DNA of 64,000 nt from Eutreptiella sp. 'Long Island Sound 2002' (lineage: Eukaryota; Euglenozoa; Euglenophyceae; Eutreptiales; Eutreptiaceae), in contig OZ038391.1 of NCBI GenBank assembly GCA_964036045.1, forward strand, positions 42,481,621 to 42,545,620, read 5' to 3'. The notes beneath the pieces are model-generated. The model ran no database searches. It was given only the letters and a program-made list of their open reading frames with translations, and had not been told where the DNA came from. This document shows positions 34,241-45,446 of this stretch, piece after piece; within the stretch, counting starts at the first letter, position 1, and every line of letters starts with the position of its first letter. The position numbers and the translations under genes are program-made.

Positions 34241-36078
34241 GGTCTTGTGCCAAGCTCAACTAGTGGCCCATATGCGCTTCCATGCGGATGTAAAAGGACC
34301 AGACCTCAGCCCCCCCCCCCCCCCCTCTCCGCCGAGTGCACGCACCGACACGGCAGCGACCAAACCAATGTGCGCCCCATAAACCCCAGTACCTCACCCG
34401 CTCGCTGCTCATCCAACTCCTCGAGTGAGGTTGTGTATGTGCCAGTATTCCGATCATGTCCAAGCCGAAGTAACACCCCCATTTGTCGTTGGGCCACATG
34501 CCTCGCCCCACCATGTGTCCTTGATAAGGAGACGGCGGGATGTGGAGATCGGCCCATGGAAGTCCCTGGTTCTGGGGTTTGGGGGTTGGGAAGCACGCCG
34601 TTTGCAGAATTTGACAGTGCTAAAAAATGGCATTGCACGAAATATAGGTACAATTGCCATTTTCATTACTCTTGTGCCCCCCCCCCCCCCCCGGGCCCTG
34701 TACATGTGGAAAGAGGGCATATTGGATGTGTGTTCGGCAGCCACACAACAGTGGTTCCTGTGTCAGAGCATGGACAATTGATGTATGCTGTATGCCCTAA
34801 CCTTGTGCACCCTCTTATGGCCCCTATTGGGGCCAAGTTGCCTGGTTGTGCGCCGATGACATCGGAACGTCTCACGGCGTCTTATGTTACTAGGGTAACA
34901 TAGGGGGGGGGCGGAGGGTGGATACCAACCCTTGAGTAGCACGGTGTTACAGGGTGCCGGGTGTTTTTGCTTAGTTGCCGCCCATTTTTGAGTAACTCGG
35001 AGAGGACGGGGATAGGGGATCAGCGTATAGTGTTATCTGAGTAATGTAAGCGTGCTGTGAAACATTCCCCATCCTTCTCATAGCGTAGCACAAAATGAAG
35101 AGCTAGTAAAAACAGACTAGTAAAAACCCACTCCTCGGGTGAACCTGCATCATCCAACACCGGCGGGCCAGGAAAGGTGAACCTGTGCACTGCACCTGGT
35201 TGGCTTGGGCGGAGGACTTTTTTGGTGATTACATTCACTCTTGGGTTTTCCCTTTCCTGTCATGACGGGCGATGAATGGAACTTGCTTCAAAGCACTCCT
35301 CGGTGACATTGCACACATTTGGTACCCTACTCGGCTCCCTTTTCCACCGTTGTCTTCTGCTTTCTATGATACGGCCTTCAGTTCAAGAACAAGTCCTTTT
35401 TGCCGCATATCAGATGCAAAAATTTACTTGGGCAAAGATGTTGAAGAAGAAAGCACCACTTTTGTTTCTTGAAACCATGCTTGATAAAGCGCGTGCTCGA
35501 CGTTAGATAACCTCCCACCGCTTTGCGTATGATTTCAGTTGTTGATTTGCCCCACTATGACCATGCTTAGATCACCAAAACTCACCCAATTTTTTGAAGC
35601 GAGGTTCGCAAGGAGTGTTTTGGTTGGCGTATTGCTTTAATGCCCTCGTCTCTCTGCATCAATCGTAAATGCGAAAAGTGCGTTCAGTTCACATTGGCGG
35701 TTGGTAGCCCGAGCAGATCGCCCAAGACGACGGTTACACCACGTTACCTTTTGTCCCCGTGCACATGTACCACATGTGTGTGTACGTACACAAAATTTGC
35801 CTCCGCCAACTGACATCTGGACAGAGTTTGCTTCCACGCACTCTGGCAGGGTTATGGCTGTTTGAGAACACTTGCTCGTCGTGCCTTCACTGTGTGTTGT
35901 ACTTATAGGGGTTTTACGTGCCTAGAATTGTGAAGAATCCTGTGTTTTGCTTGTTTGCCATCATTGTTCTTTGACATCTTGAGTTTGGGCATCCTCTCCT
36001 ATTCTTTTGCGTGCTCTCTTGGCGCAGTTTTGTTTTTTTTTTTGCTCCGTGCTCGGTGCACACACCAGGAGCCTTGCC
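34241..36078. other. Upstream region of the giant membrane protein gene, no other gene recognised
   Basis: Contains a 16-base C run at 34679 and another near 34312, and short open frames without recognisable domains. The last few hundred bases are AT-richer and pyrimidine-rich just before the start codon, consistent with a 5' UTR and promoter, but no defined motif is visible. Confidence 0.35.
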
Positions 36079-39000
36079 ATGTACATGCAGGTCTTGCATG
36101 TCCTTGTGCTACTCCTTGTCTCGGTGTGTGCACTGGGTCAGCTCTGGACTGCCGACCCTGCGCATGACCTCAACACGTACGACCCTCCTTCGACGTTTAA
36201 TACCTGCGAGGGGCCGAGTGTGTCCTTGGCATGCGGGGGTCTTAGTCAAGCGGCAGTACTGTACGTGGACCTACAGCCCATGCAATCCTTCGCTATTCGC
36301 CAGTCGGCAACAACCTTCACGACTGTGCATGAGACCACGGCACTCGTCCGAAGTGGTGACTCTTATACGGAGGAGCTCGTGCAGTGTACAGCTTCTCCCA
36401 GCACGGAGCCGCATGTCTGGGCAAACCCCTCCTTCGACGTGGTGCGGGTCTACTTCGTGGTGGGCTCCCTCCTCGGCGATTGCGGCAATACGACGGTGCA
36501 GTGGTCCGTTGTAAATGCATCAGCATTTGTGGCCGCCACGGGTTCAGTGCAGGTACACTACGAGGGGCTCGCAGTGGGTCGGACAAGGACGTACTCGACC
36601 CACTCTCGCACTGACTGCCTCCGGTATAACACACAATACACGCCTTTCGATGACATACCCGGACAGGCCCGTACCGTAGAGTCCAGCGCAAAGGCCTGTC
36701 AGGCTCGCTGCGCCAGTGTCCAGCGGTGTGCGTACTTCACGTTCTGGGCCGACGGGGGCTGTCATCTGTCCACCGCGGCCGGCGTTCTGGGACCCCGGCC
36801 GGAGGTCGTTGTGGGTCCTGCGGTGTGTCGTGACGAAGGATGCAGCAACCCAGGGATCGCCTTTGTCCCTTTCGATATTCCTGGCGAGAACCGGACCCTC
36901 GAGCCAAACGCCACCGCCTGTCAAGACCGTTGTGCGTCGGTGACGGGGTGTCGGTATTACACGTTCTTTGCGGCTGACGGCAGTTGCCGGCTCTCGGGCA
37001 ATGTAAGCCCGAGGGTGGTCCGATATGCCGGAGCAACCTCCGGCCCTGCCAACTGCACTGACGCCGACCGCTGCTTCAGATCTGACGTCGTTGTCCTGCC
37101 TCTCGACAACATTGTGGGGTCTCCCATCGTGGTACCCACGGCGACCGGTTGCCAGGCGCACTGTCTCAATGTGTCCGGGTGCGAGTGGTTCCTCTACCAG
37201 AGCAACACCGGCCAGTGCGCCACCGCAAGCGGCCAGGCCACCCCGCGGTTCGCGGTGACGACGACCGGGCCACCTTCGTGCGGCGGCCACACCATTGTCG
37301 TTCTGACCGACGACGAGTTACCAGAGGACGCCACACTGACCGCCACCGTCCTATGCGATGCCACGCTCCTATCACGGCGCTGCGGCTTCTTTGGGGAGCA
37401 CCCTTCGATGGGGTCGGGACTGCATTGGAGTTGGGCCCCGGCCTACAGCGCCAGCCTGACGCAAGCCATTACTGATGAGCGGCATTGGCGCCCTGTGGCT
37501 CTTGCGGCGCTGCCTGAACCTGCTTGGGGGCCCAAGGGGGTGTGGATTTGGGCGAATGACGCGGAATGGCGTGCGCTTGCGGTGTTCCGGATTCATACGG
37601 CGAAGGCCGCCTGTGTGGGCGTGGATTGCACTGCCGGCATCGCCACCTGCGTGGCCAACGGCCGCTGCAACACGACCACGGGAGCGTGTGAGTATGATGT
37701 CAAGCCCGACGGGGCGCTCTGCCACGACGGACTGTTCTTCGATTATCGCGCCGGTTTTCGGAACGTGTGGTCGTCGGACCAGTGCGTCGCAGGGCAATGC
37801 GTCGCGCGCCGAGCCGGGGAGGTATGGCGCCACTACGCCGGGCGCTGCGTCTCCGCCTCCGAGGAGCCCCTCCCGTACGTCTGGAAGCAGGGCATGAGCC
37901 CCAGCGCCTGCCAGCGGGAGTGCGCCCAGAGCGCGGAGTGCCTCGCCTACGACGTCACCCTCCCACCCACGGCCTCCGAAAACCACAGCACCTGCTCTCT
38001 GTACGTGGCCATTGTCTGGCCCGACGATGAGACGCACACCGCGGCGGACTTCGAGACACTGATGGGCCTCGCGTTGGCGGACTGGCACAGCATCGGCCTC
38101 AGCTCGGACCCCGTCATCGGCGCCGTTGTCATCCCGTACCAGACGAACCCGGAGACGTGTTACCTCCGCGCCTTCTTCACGATCGTCGGGCGTGTCGTCC
38201 TCGCCTCTGAGGCCGTGGACACGTTCTGGGCGCCGGACGGGCAGTTCTTGGCCGTGCGTCTCGTCGGGACCGGCAGCCCCGGCGCCGGAGCCGCTCCTTC
38301 GGCGCAGGTGTACTACAGCGGGTTGGGGATTCAGAGGCAGACCTACTACGACGGCCACTACGCACTGGCGTACGGCCCGGGACGGCAGGTGGCGCTCGCC
38401 ACGCAGACGGACCAAATCGTTGTGCGGACAGACCCTTTGGACGACTCGAGCTTTTTCGAGCTGCTTGGAACTGGGGACTGTGTCGGAGGCACGGTGAAGC
38501 TTCAGAGGCTGTTGCAATGGACCGCGCGTGGCGCAGCGGGCGCGTTGGAGTGCCGACGAGCGTGCGCGATCGTTGCGGAGTGCGCCGCCTACAGCGCAAA
38601 CACGTGCCTCGGGGCTGGTGTCCAGTGTCGCATGTACAGCGAGACAGCGTTGGCGGTGGATGCAGACGGCGTTTCATGTGGCTTCTGCGAGCGCAAAGTG
38701 GTCCTGGCAAAGTCCATGCAGCTGTTGGGCCCCGGAATATGCCAAGGCCTAGTGCAGGGCCAACCTGGGCTTCGGGACGTGAATGGCGCGGTACTTACAG
38801 CGACGAGCCAACAGCGTTGCGAGAGAGCCTGCGTGGACCGGGGCGACCGCTGCACCGGGTATACCATGGGTTTCTGCGGGGAGGCGCAGGGGACGTGTGT
38901 GCTGCACACGCCGGGCGGGGAGAACCTGAAAGGGACCCATAACTGGGATGAGGGGGCCATGGAGGTGTTGGCGTCGTCGGGGCAGCAGTGCTACGCGTGC

Positions 39001-42000
39001 TACGTCCGTCAGACCTCCCACATGGTCGTGCTCTCCGCATCCTCCGTGAGCAGACCCGCCTGCAGCGCCCCGGCCGGTGCGCCGCGCACCCTCGCCTCCC
39101 GTGCCGTCTCACACGGCCACCAGTGCCGGGCACTATGCAGCCAGGCATCAGCCACAGTCCACTGTGTGGCTTGGCGCTACGCCACTGCCACTTCTGCATG
39201 TCCGACTGGGCCCCGCCCCGGCCTCTGCCTCCTCTACACAGTGCAGGCCTCGACGTGGGTCCCTCCATGGCCCGGCGACTGGGTCGAGGGAAGTCAAGCA
39301 GTTGCGCTGTCGCAGAACTGCTGCCCTGTGGCAGGTCACCGGATGGGGCACCCACTGCTCGCTATTCCAGTCCCCAACGTGTGCCAGAGCCCTGGGACTA
39401 GAGGCGAGTGGCAGTTTGTGCAGCTGGACGACGGCTTCGGGCCGACAGGGGACCTGCAATGGCGACTGGACAGCAGCACGGTGACAGTGCGCGGGAATGT
39501 TGCATGCCACCCGGGCCCCACCGCATGTCCAGCGGTGAACCAATCCAGCGAGTGGCATGTGTTCGGCTGGATCCCCGCCGCCGTGGCTCCTGCCCAGACG
39601 ACGAGGCACCGCCTCGTGGGGTGGTCATCCACCCCCGCGGTGGACATGATGATCCGCCCTGATGGGGCTCTTGCTCTGCGCGTGGACGTGGCCACCCCTA
39701 CGTCAGCCCTGCCCCATCCCTACGTTTGGAGAGTCGATGTCACGCTGATTCCGAAGACCTGTGCGCTCAGCATTCAACACCTCTCCGGCCGCGTGCACGC
39801 GCTGCACTTCAGCCCTGACGGCCGCTTTCTGGCGGCGGTAACAGCTTGGCAGGACCCGGAGCTGCATCGTGCCCTGCTCTTCGACCTGGAGGCCGCCTCC
39901 CCCGGGCAGCAGGTGGGGAACTGGACCCTGTTGCCGTGGATGCGGGCGAGGCTGGGCCACAACAGCATCGATGGGGTCCCGGGCCCCGACGCGACTGTCC
40001 TCGTGGTCCAGTTCACGCCGGACTCGCGATTCGTGGCCCTGCACCGGAGCACCGACGCGTGGGAGGTGCGGCACTGCGCCGACGGCGCCCTTGTGCGCAC
40101 CTTCCGATGCGGACTCACGTTCTCAGTCCACCAGGATTTCGTCGTTTGTGTGCACGGGACGCAGTCCTACGTCACGGAGTACGTGTCGGGGCTCGAAGTG
40201 GCCAGTTGGTTCGCAGTGGCGCGCTTCGTCGTGGCCAAAAGCTCCAGCTTCTTCGTGGTAGCGGTCGCAAACGAGCCCACGTGGCTTTACAACGCGACCG
40301 CCGAGTGGTCCCGGACGGCCATTGTGAGGACCCTCCCCAAGGTCATGACCGTCGGAATATCGCCGGACGAGCAATACGTGGCAGTCGTGGGGTTCCGGTC
40401 GGACGCCACGCTGGCGAACGCAATGTACCACGTGCCCACCGCCACACTGCGATTCGGAAGCTGGGCGGAATTCGTCCCAAACGGGCTTTTGTTTGAGGAC
40501 GACGAGCACTTCCAGCTGCGCCTGCAGTTCACAGCTTCGGGAGCCATGTACCCGGTTTTGTACCCCCCCGACGCGACGACAGGGATCGCGCTGACTGACC
40601 CTGGCACTTGGAGCCTGTTCCAGCTCTTCCAGTTCCCGACGGTGTCGCGGTGGCATTTCTCAGCGTCCGGGTACGGTGTGGGCCACAGCCGCGGGCAGCT
40701 GGTGCTGCTGGACGTGGAGCCCGAGCGGACCCTGCCGGGCCGCTGCCAGGCCGTGAGCGCCTGGTCGAACATCAACATCCACGTCCCGGAGCACATTTTG
40801 ACGCGGAATTCGAGTATGTCCGAGTGCTTCAGCCGCTGCATCGAGCCGTGCTACGCTGCGGAGTACGGCCCCGTCGGGCCCACCACCGGCAACTGCCGCC
40901 GCTTCGGGCCCACGGAGCAGGCCCCTGAGGATTTCCGGGTGGCAATCACCGCCTTCAAGACGCCGGGCGCCGGCGACGCCTCGGAGGGCTTTGCTTGCGG
41001 GATCAAAGGTACGCCCACCCCGACCGCCACCCCGACGACGTCAAAAAGCGCCACGCTCTCGGGGACGGTGGTTCCCACGCGCACCCCCACCAGCACCCCG
41101 AGCACCACCGTCACGGGCACCCCCGTCATCCCGGCATGTGCCTCAGTGAGCGCCGGCAGCGCCGTGACACTGCAGGCGGCCAGTGGGCAGGTGGGTGGCC
41201 TATGCTCTCAGGCACTGCGCATGGGGAAGGGGTCGTCCACACTCCAGACTGCCAGCCTCTGGGTGGTGGTGCTCAGACTGCAGACCGGCGGGCAGCTTGT
41301 GCTGCGTCTGGGCTCCGCCTGCACCTCCGATGACCCCGACTGCCCCCTGTGCTCCAGCTGCGAGCGCCACTACGATCCGAGCCACGTGGGGGCCAGCCCC
41401 GACCGGGTACCCCTGTCCTCCACATCGCAGCTCGATTTCACATTCCAGTTTACCGACACTGCCTCATCGCTCCGCCGATCCCGTGCCACTAATGACACGG
41501 ACGCCTTCGAGGTCGTTCTTACGGTCGACCAAAGACCATCGCTGCTGTTCACCCTTGCCATCGTCCTCGGAACCTTCATCGGCACACTGACAGCCTTCGT
41601 GGGGGGGTGTTTATGGTACCGCGCACGAGACCTCGCAGCGCCGGACCAGCACGATGCCCCCGAGCTGGACCAGTTGCACATGCACAATGGCAAACAACCC
41701 AACAATGGCCCCAAACAGCCCAAACGCTGCAGTACACAGCACTTTGCCTTGCTGGTCCTGTTTGCCATTGTCTTAGTGGACGGCATTGTGTGCTGTACGA
41801 TAGCGATTGTGTACTGGTCTGGCTACGGCCACTGGCCCTTCCTCCTCTGGGCTGGCGTCGTGGCCTGTTCCCTCGCACTCTTGGGCTTTATCGTCATCTT
41901 CTTGAGAGAGATGTGGTATCCCGACACCGGAGTGTGTCCCGCCTGCGGCGATCCCTTGTCCCACTGGCGTTCTCTCAGCGTATCGGTCCCACAACCGGAG

Positions 42001-44973
42001 CGCTCCGCCCCTGCCACTCCAACTGCAAGTGCCCCTGCGAGCCAGAGCTTTGCATCCCCGGCCGACGCCCACCCAACACAGACCGCACGATACCACTGGG
42101 CACATGCCAAATGTGTGCACTGCGGACGGCGGGTCACGCGTGACCGCTGGCGCTTGGCGCCGCACACACGGCTGTACCATTCCGACTGCTGGTCGTCGGT
42201 GTGCGACCACGTCCTCGAGGACGCTGAAGACGCTGCAAAGTGGTATTTGCGGCACGAGAAGAAGGTTTCGCACGTAGAATTGGGGGTGGTCTCCGCCGCA
42301 GCGATCCTGCGCGGCAAGACCGACGTCTTGGGGTGCCTCCTGCGGCTGCACCCTAGTCTTTACCGTGTCCCCGTCCCTGAGTACAGTGGCCAGACCTTAG
42401 TCAGTCTGGCCGCGCGGGAAGGTAATCTGCCAGCCTTAAGGCTCTTGCTCGAGTACTACAAAGGGCTTCCCGCGCCGACGCCCAGTCCAGATTTTGACTG
42501 CAGTCTTGCCGTCGCGGGCATGGGCTCGGAAGTCGATGATGTGTACGTTTATCAACCAGTGCTCAGGTACAATGCAGAGCCTGTCTACGTCGGCCTGAAA
42601 CAAGGCAAGTACCTCTATTACTACGAGGCCCCGGCGGGTGCAGCTCCGAAGATCCATGGGCCTCGCTCTGTGGCGGGTTGGTGCATCAGCCCCATTTTGG
42701 GCAGTGGAGTGGGACCCTTCAGACTGGCGTTGGGGACGATGCTGGAGGCCGCCGCCGCTTCTGCACGGCACCCCGCGCGCGCTGTGCCCGTCGCCCAGGT
42801 TGTGCAGGAGTCCCCCCGGCACACGGCCGCCGAAGCGAACAGGCTGTCGAGGTCCATGTCGTCACAGGAGTTCGCGCCGGGCGATCCTCAACCGAGTGCG
42901 GCGGACGCGCGACACTTCCGGTGGCTGGACAAGTTGAAGCAAAAGGCGCATGGCCTCTCCAGTACGGTACTGCACTACTTCGGGGACGATCAACGGGACC
43001 AGACGCTGTGTAGTATCAAAACGACCGCGACGCCGATCGCGTCGTATGGCAGTACTGTGCAGATCAAGCTCGTGAAGGATGATGTACTGCGTCTGGTCCC
43101 ACATGCCGTCGGACTTTTGGAAGCGGCCGCCGCGTCGGGACGCCCTGACGTCATGGCCTACGTGTTGGACCTGCACCTGAAGCGCTACCCCCAGTGCTTT
43201 GCCTGGCAGTATCTGGAGACGGCCGGAATGTGGCAGAATTACGACTGGGGCGTGCAGGTCCAGATCCGAGACGCCGTGCGAGGCTGCTCCCAACGCCTCG
43301 AGGCAGCGCAACCCACGGGGAAGCTGCAGGTGGACCTGGCGGCGTGTACAGCGACAACTGCACACGGCACGCATCGCATACGCCATTTGCTGCTGCCCAT
43401 GCTGCTGTACGGCAGCACTGCAGACCTGGAGGCAGGGCTGCCGGTGCTCACCTCTAACCCCGCAGACGTACCGGACATTTCCGTGTGCACCATCATCACG
43501 GCGCCGGGGCATGCAACTGCCGCAGCCCCAAGCGCCGAAGCTTTAGAGGCGATGGTGACTCGAGGAATGGTTGACCCGACCTTCTGGGCATTGCCCTGTG
43601 CCGATCCGCAGCGCTTTGAGTTGCAGAAGCAGGATCTGCTGCTGAATGTGCTGCACGGGACCATCGAGGATGCCCGGTACGCTGACGCCCTGGCCCACCC
43701 TTCGTCTGGGGAAGAGAAGGCGTTTCTCAGAAAGGAATCGGAGCGACGAAGGTCGACCTGGGGGAGTTTCGCCCAGGCGAGTATGAACATCTGCCCGCAA
43801 GCCGGCAGTGGCATGGGCAATCGGATGGGGGACGGCCTGCAGGATCCGCAGCAGGAGGGTCAGCTGCTGGTCTTCTACCAGAACGATTACCGCCCCCAAA
43901 TAGGGCTCCTGACGTTTGTGTGCGGGTTGCCGGACAACGACCAGGGCTATGTGTTTTTTTTGGAAGGCATTATGCAGTTGGTTAGGGATGGCTTGGCGAA
44001 ATGGGCCGAATTAAGCCGGCAACACACAACCCTAAAGCCACTTCATGTCTTGTCGCTGTTCATTTACTCGTACCAGCTTCCGGATGAGGGTGGCAGCAAT
44101 CAGATTTACGAGGCCCTAAACCGCGCTATGAGGGACCAAGACCCCCAGAGCGTCGCGTTTTGGCGCCCAATGATCTTCTACATCGACACTGCCCTCGCGG
44201 CACTGCCTCCGTGGAAAGGGAAGGTGTACCGCGGGATCGACTGCAAATTCTCCAACCGAAGCTACAAAACTGGCGCCACTGTGTTTTGGCCCTCCTTCTC
44301 CAGTGCCTCCACCGAGCGGTCCGTCGCGGAGGAGTTCGCTAAAGGGGATGCGGGAACCTTGTTTTTTGTCCAAGGGACCTCTGCACGCGCGATCTCTGCG
44401 TGCTCACGCTATCCCGAGGAGGCCGAGGTCATCTTCCGCCCGAATACCCGCTTCCAGATCACGTCCACACTGTACAGCAGCTCCGAGATCGGGGCATTCT
44501 ACTCAGCCATTGACAACATTGCTATGTCCGAGGCCTCGCTTTTGGGCGTAGAACCAAGAGAGATGCTCACGTCCCATGTTTTGTTGCAGGTGCCGATGGA
44601 TCTCATGTATGACACCATCTCCCACACCGCAGCGTTGCCTGGTGCTGCTGTGCAGTCTGTGGACGTCATCAACAGCGATGACGGGCAGAGCCTGTCGGCC
44701 TGTATAGTCTTTGCCGCAGATGCTGCAGGCCTGCAGACCACAAACAGTTCTGGAGAAAGTAGCACCGATCCTGGCGCCACAATGGTGGCCAAGTATCGAG
44801 AGTTGTTCCCAATCCCTGACCCCACCGCAGCACCGAGTACCCCCAGGGACCCATATGGGGTAAATCTGCCCCCCAATACCTCACACCGCGACGACGAACC
44901 TTTCAAATCCCTAGACCAGACCTCAATCCCCAGACTTGACTTATCACCTTTCCATTTGAGCCTGGCAACGTAA
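36079..44973 (+). CDS. Giant receptor-like protein: PAN domains, propeller, 3 TM, ankyrin-like, ADP-ribosyltransferase
   Basis: One intronless frame of 2964 codons from the ATG at 36079. An in-frame ATG at 36007 exists, but the later one starts a clean signal peptide (LHVLVLLLVSVCALG, then Q). About eight Cys-rich PAN/Apple-like modules follow, at residues 178-234, 254-310, 331-385, 587-640, 798-854, 884-944, 991-1052 and 1553-1612; a short Cys-rich segment is at 511-549. Residues 1234-1550 have propeller-like strands (VHALHFSPDGRFLAAV). A Thr/Pro stalk (1644-1684) precedes a membrane helix near 1821-1846, with two more near 1888-1942. Then come paired CxxC zinc-type motifs (1952-2040) and ankyrin-like helices (2067-2130 and near 2340). 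The C-terminal domain (about 2590-2850) is an R-S-E type mono-ADP-ribosyltransferase: VYRGID with R2718, SASTE with S2744, and E2781-x-E2783. The ExE pair is typical of arginine-specific enzymes. The enzymatic part is predicted to be cytoplasmic. Target unknown. Confidence 0.82.
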   Translation: MYMQVLHVLVLLLVSVCALGQLWTADPAHDLNTYDPPSTFNTCEGPSVSLACGGLSQAAVLYVDLQPMQSFAIRQSATTFTTVHETTALVRSGDSYTEELVQCTASPSTEPHVWANPSFDVVRVYFVVGSLLGDCGNTTVQWSVVNASAFVAATGSVQVHYEGLAVGRTRTYSTHSRTDCLRYNTQYTPFDDIPGQARTVESSAKACQARCASVQRCAYFTFWADGGCHLSTAAGVLGPRPEVVVGPAVCRDEGCSNPGIAFVPFDIPGENRTLEPNATACQDRCASVTGCRYYTFFAADGSCRLSGNVSPRVVRYAGATSGPANCTDADRCFRSDVVVLPLDNIVGSPIVVPTATGCQAHCLNVSGCEWFLYQSNTGQCATASGQATPRFAVTTTGPPSCGGHTIVVLTDDELPEDATLTATVLCDATLLSRRCGFFGEHPSMGSGLHWSWAPAYSASLTQAITDERHWRPVALAALPEPAWGPKGVWIWANDAEWRALAVFRIHTAKAACVGVDCTAGIATCVANGRCNTTTGACEYDVKPDGALCHDGLFFDYRAGFRNVWSSDQCVAGQCVARRAGEVWRHYAGRCVSASEEPLPYVWKQGMSPSACQRECAQSAECLAYDVTLPPTASENHSTCSLYVAIVWPDDETHTAADFETLMGLALADWHSIGLSSDPVIGAVVIPYQTNPETCYLRAFFTIVGRVVLASEAVDTFWAPDGQFLAVRLVGTGSPGAGAAPSAQVYYSGLGIQRQTYYDGHYALAYGPGRQVALATQTDQIVVRTDPLDDSSFFELLGTGDCVGGTVKLQRLLQWTARGAAGALECRRACAIVAECAAYSANTCLGAGVQCRMYSETALAVDADGVSCGFCERKVVLAKSMQLLGPGICQGLVQGQPGLRDVNGAVLTATSQQRCERACVDRGDRCTGYTMGFCGEAQGTCVLHTPGGENLKGTHNWDEGAMEVLASSGQQCYACYVRQTSHMVVLSASSVSRPACSAPAGAPRTLASRAVSHGHQCRALCSQASATVHCVAWRYATATSACPTGPRPGLCLLYTVQASTWVPPWPGDWVEGSQAVALSQNCCPVAGHRMGHPLLAIPVPNVCQSPGTRGEWQFVQLDDGFGPTGDLQWRLDSSTVTVRGNVACHPGPTACPAVNQSSEWHVFGWIPAAVAPAQTTRHRLVGWSSTPAVDMMIRPDGALALRVDVATPTSALPHPYVWRVDVTLIPKTCALSIQHLSGRVHALHFSPDGRFLAAVTAWQDPELHRALLFDLEAASPGQQVGNWTLLPWMRARLGHNSIDGVPGPDATVLVVQFTPDSRFVALHRSTDAWEVRHCADGALVRTFRCGLTFSVHQDFVVCVHGTQSYVTEYVSGLEVASWFAVARFVVAKSSSFFVVAVANEPTWLYNATAEWSRTAIVRTLPKVMTVGISPDEQYVAVVGFRSDATLANAMYHVPTATLRFGSWAEFVPNGLLFEDDEHFQLRLQFTASGAMYPVLYPPDATTGIALTDPGTWSLFQLFQFPTVSRWHFSASGYGVGHSRGQLVLLDVEPERTLPGRCQAVSAWSNINIHVPEHILTRNSSMSECFSRCIEPCYAAEYGPVGPTTGNCRRFGPTEQAPEDFRVAITAFKTPGAGDASEGFACGIKGTPTPTATPTTSKSATLSGTVVPTRTPTSTPSTTVTGTPVIPACASVSAGSAVTLQAASGQVGGLCSQALRMGKGSSTLQTASLWVVVLRLQTGGQLVLRLGSACTSDDPDCPLCSSCERHYDPSHVGASPDRVPLSSTSQLDFTFQFTDTASSLRRSRATNDTDAFEVVLTVDQRPSLLFTLAIVLGTFIGTLTAFVGGCLWYRARDLAAPDQHDAPELDQLHMHNGKQPNNGPKQPKRCSTQHFALLVLFAIVLVDGIVCCTIAIVYWSGYGHWPFLLWAGVVACSLALLGFIVIFLREMWYPDTGVCPACGDPLSHWRSLSVSVPQPERSAPATPTASAPASQSFASPADAHPTQTARYHWAHAKCVHCGRRVTRDRWRLAPHTRLYHSDCWSSVCDHVLEDAEDAAKWYLRHEKKVSHVELGVVSAAAILRGKTDVLGCLLRLHPSLYRVPVPEYSGQTLVSLAAREGNLPALRLLLEYYKGLPAPTPSPDFDCSLAVAGMGSEVDDVYVYQPVLRYNAEPVYVGLKQGKYLYYYEAPAGAAPKIHGPRSVAGWCISPILGSGVGPFRLALGTMLEAAAASARHPARAVPVAQVVQESPRHTAAEANRLSRSMSSQEFAPGDPQPSAADARHFRWLDKLKQKAHGLSSTVLHYFGDDQRDQTLCSIKTTATPIASYGSTVQIKLVKDDVLRLVPHAVGLLEAAAASGRPDVMAYVLDLHLKRYPQCFAWQYLETAGMWQNYDWGVQVQIRDAVRGCSQRLEAAQPTGKLQVDLAACTATTAHGTHRIRHLLLPMLLYGSTADLEAGLPVLTSNPADVPDISVCTIITAPGHATAAAPSAEALEAMVTRGMVDPTFWALPCADPQRFELQKQDLLLNVLHGTIEDARYADALAHPSSGEEKAFLRKESERRRSTWGSFAQASMNICPQAGSGMGNRMGDGLQDPQQEGQLLVFYQNDYRPQIGLLTFVCGLPDNDQGYVFFLEGIMQLVRDGLAKWAELSRQHTTLKPLHVLSLFIYSYQLPDEGGSNQIYEALNRAMRDQDPQSVAFWRPMIFYIDTALAALPPWKGKVYRGIDCKFSNRSYKTGATVFWPSFSSASTERSVAEEFAKGDAGTLFFVQGTSARAISACSRYPEEAEVIFRPNTRFQITSTLYSSSEIGAFYSAIDNIAMSEASLLGVEPREMLTSHVLLQVPMDLMYDTISHTAALPGAAVQSVDVINSDDGQSLSACIVFAADAAGLQTTNSSGESSTDPGATMVAKYRELFPIPDPTAAPSTPRDPYGVNLPPNTSHRDDEPFKSLDQTSIPRLDLSPFHLSLAT

Positions 44974-45446
44974 TTGTATGACGGAGGTGTTCAGACCGGT
45001 TTGGTGGCCCAAGGAAAAAATGCCGGGGCTGCCGGGACGAGACTGCCGCACAATGTGCTACACTGTGTGACCCAGGCGCTGCTTTGCGCCCCCAGGTTCA
45101 GGATGTGATACTTCATCCGCAGAGATCTAAGTGAATGAGGGCTGAATCGTGCCCCCCGCTCCCCTTCAGGACGCTCACCAGATGCTCGGGTTTTTTGTTT
45201 CGTCAAGGATCACCCTGAAGGCACGGATTAACTGCAGACTGGCTATCCCAGATGCATCCCAACAAGAGCAACGCCAAAAGGGAACGAAACGACCATTTTG
45301 AATGACCCCCTAAAGAATCCCCTTTAAGGACCCACCCGAAGGACCATTGTGAAGGACCCCCGTGACTGACCCCCAAAGGACCCCCCTGGATAACCCTCCC
45401 TCCTGAAGAACCCCCCCAACAGGACCCTCTGAAAGACCCCCCAGAG

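Noticed and set aside
37372-38517. 381-codon minus-strand frame inside the giant ART gene
   Set aside because: It is the antisense shadow of a GC-rich coding region; it has no domain, and the opposite frame has strong PAN-type cysteine patterns.
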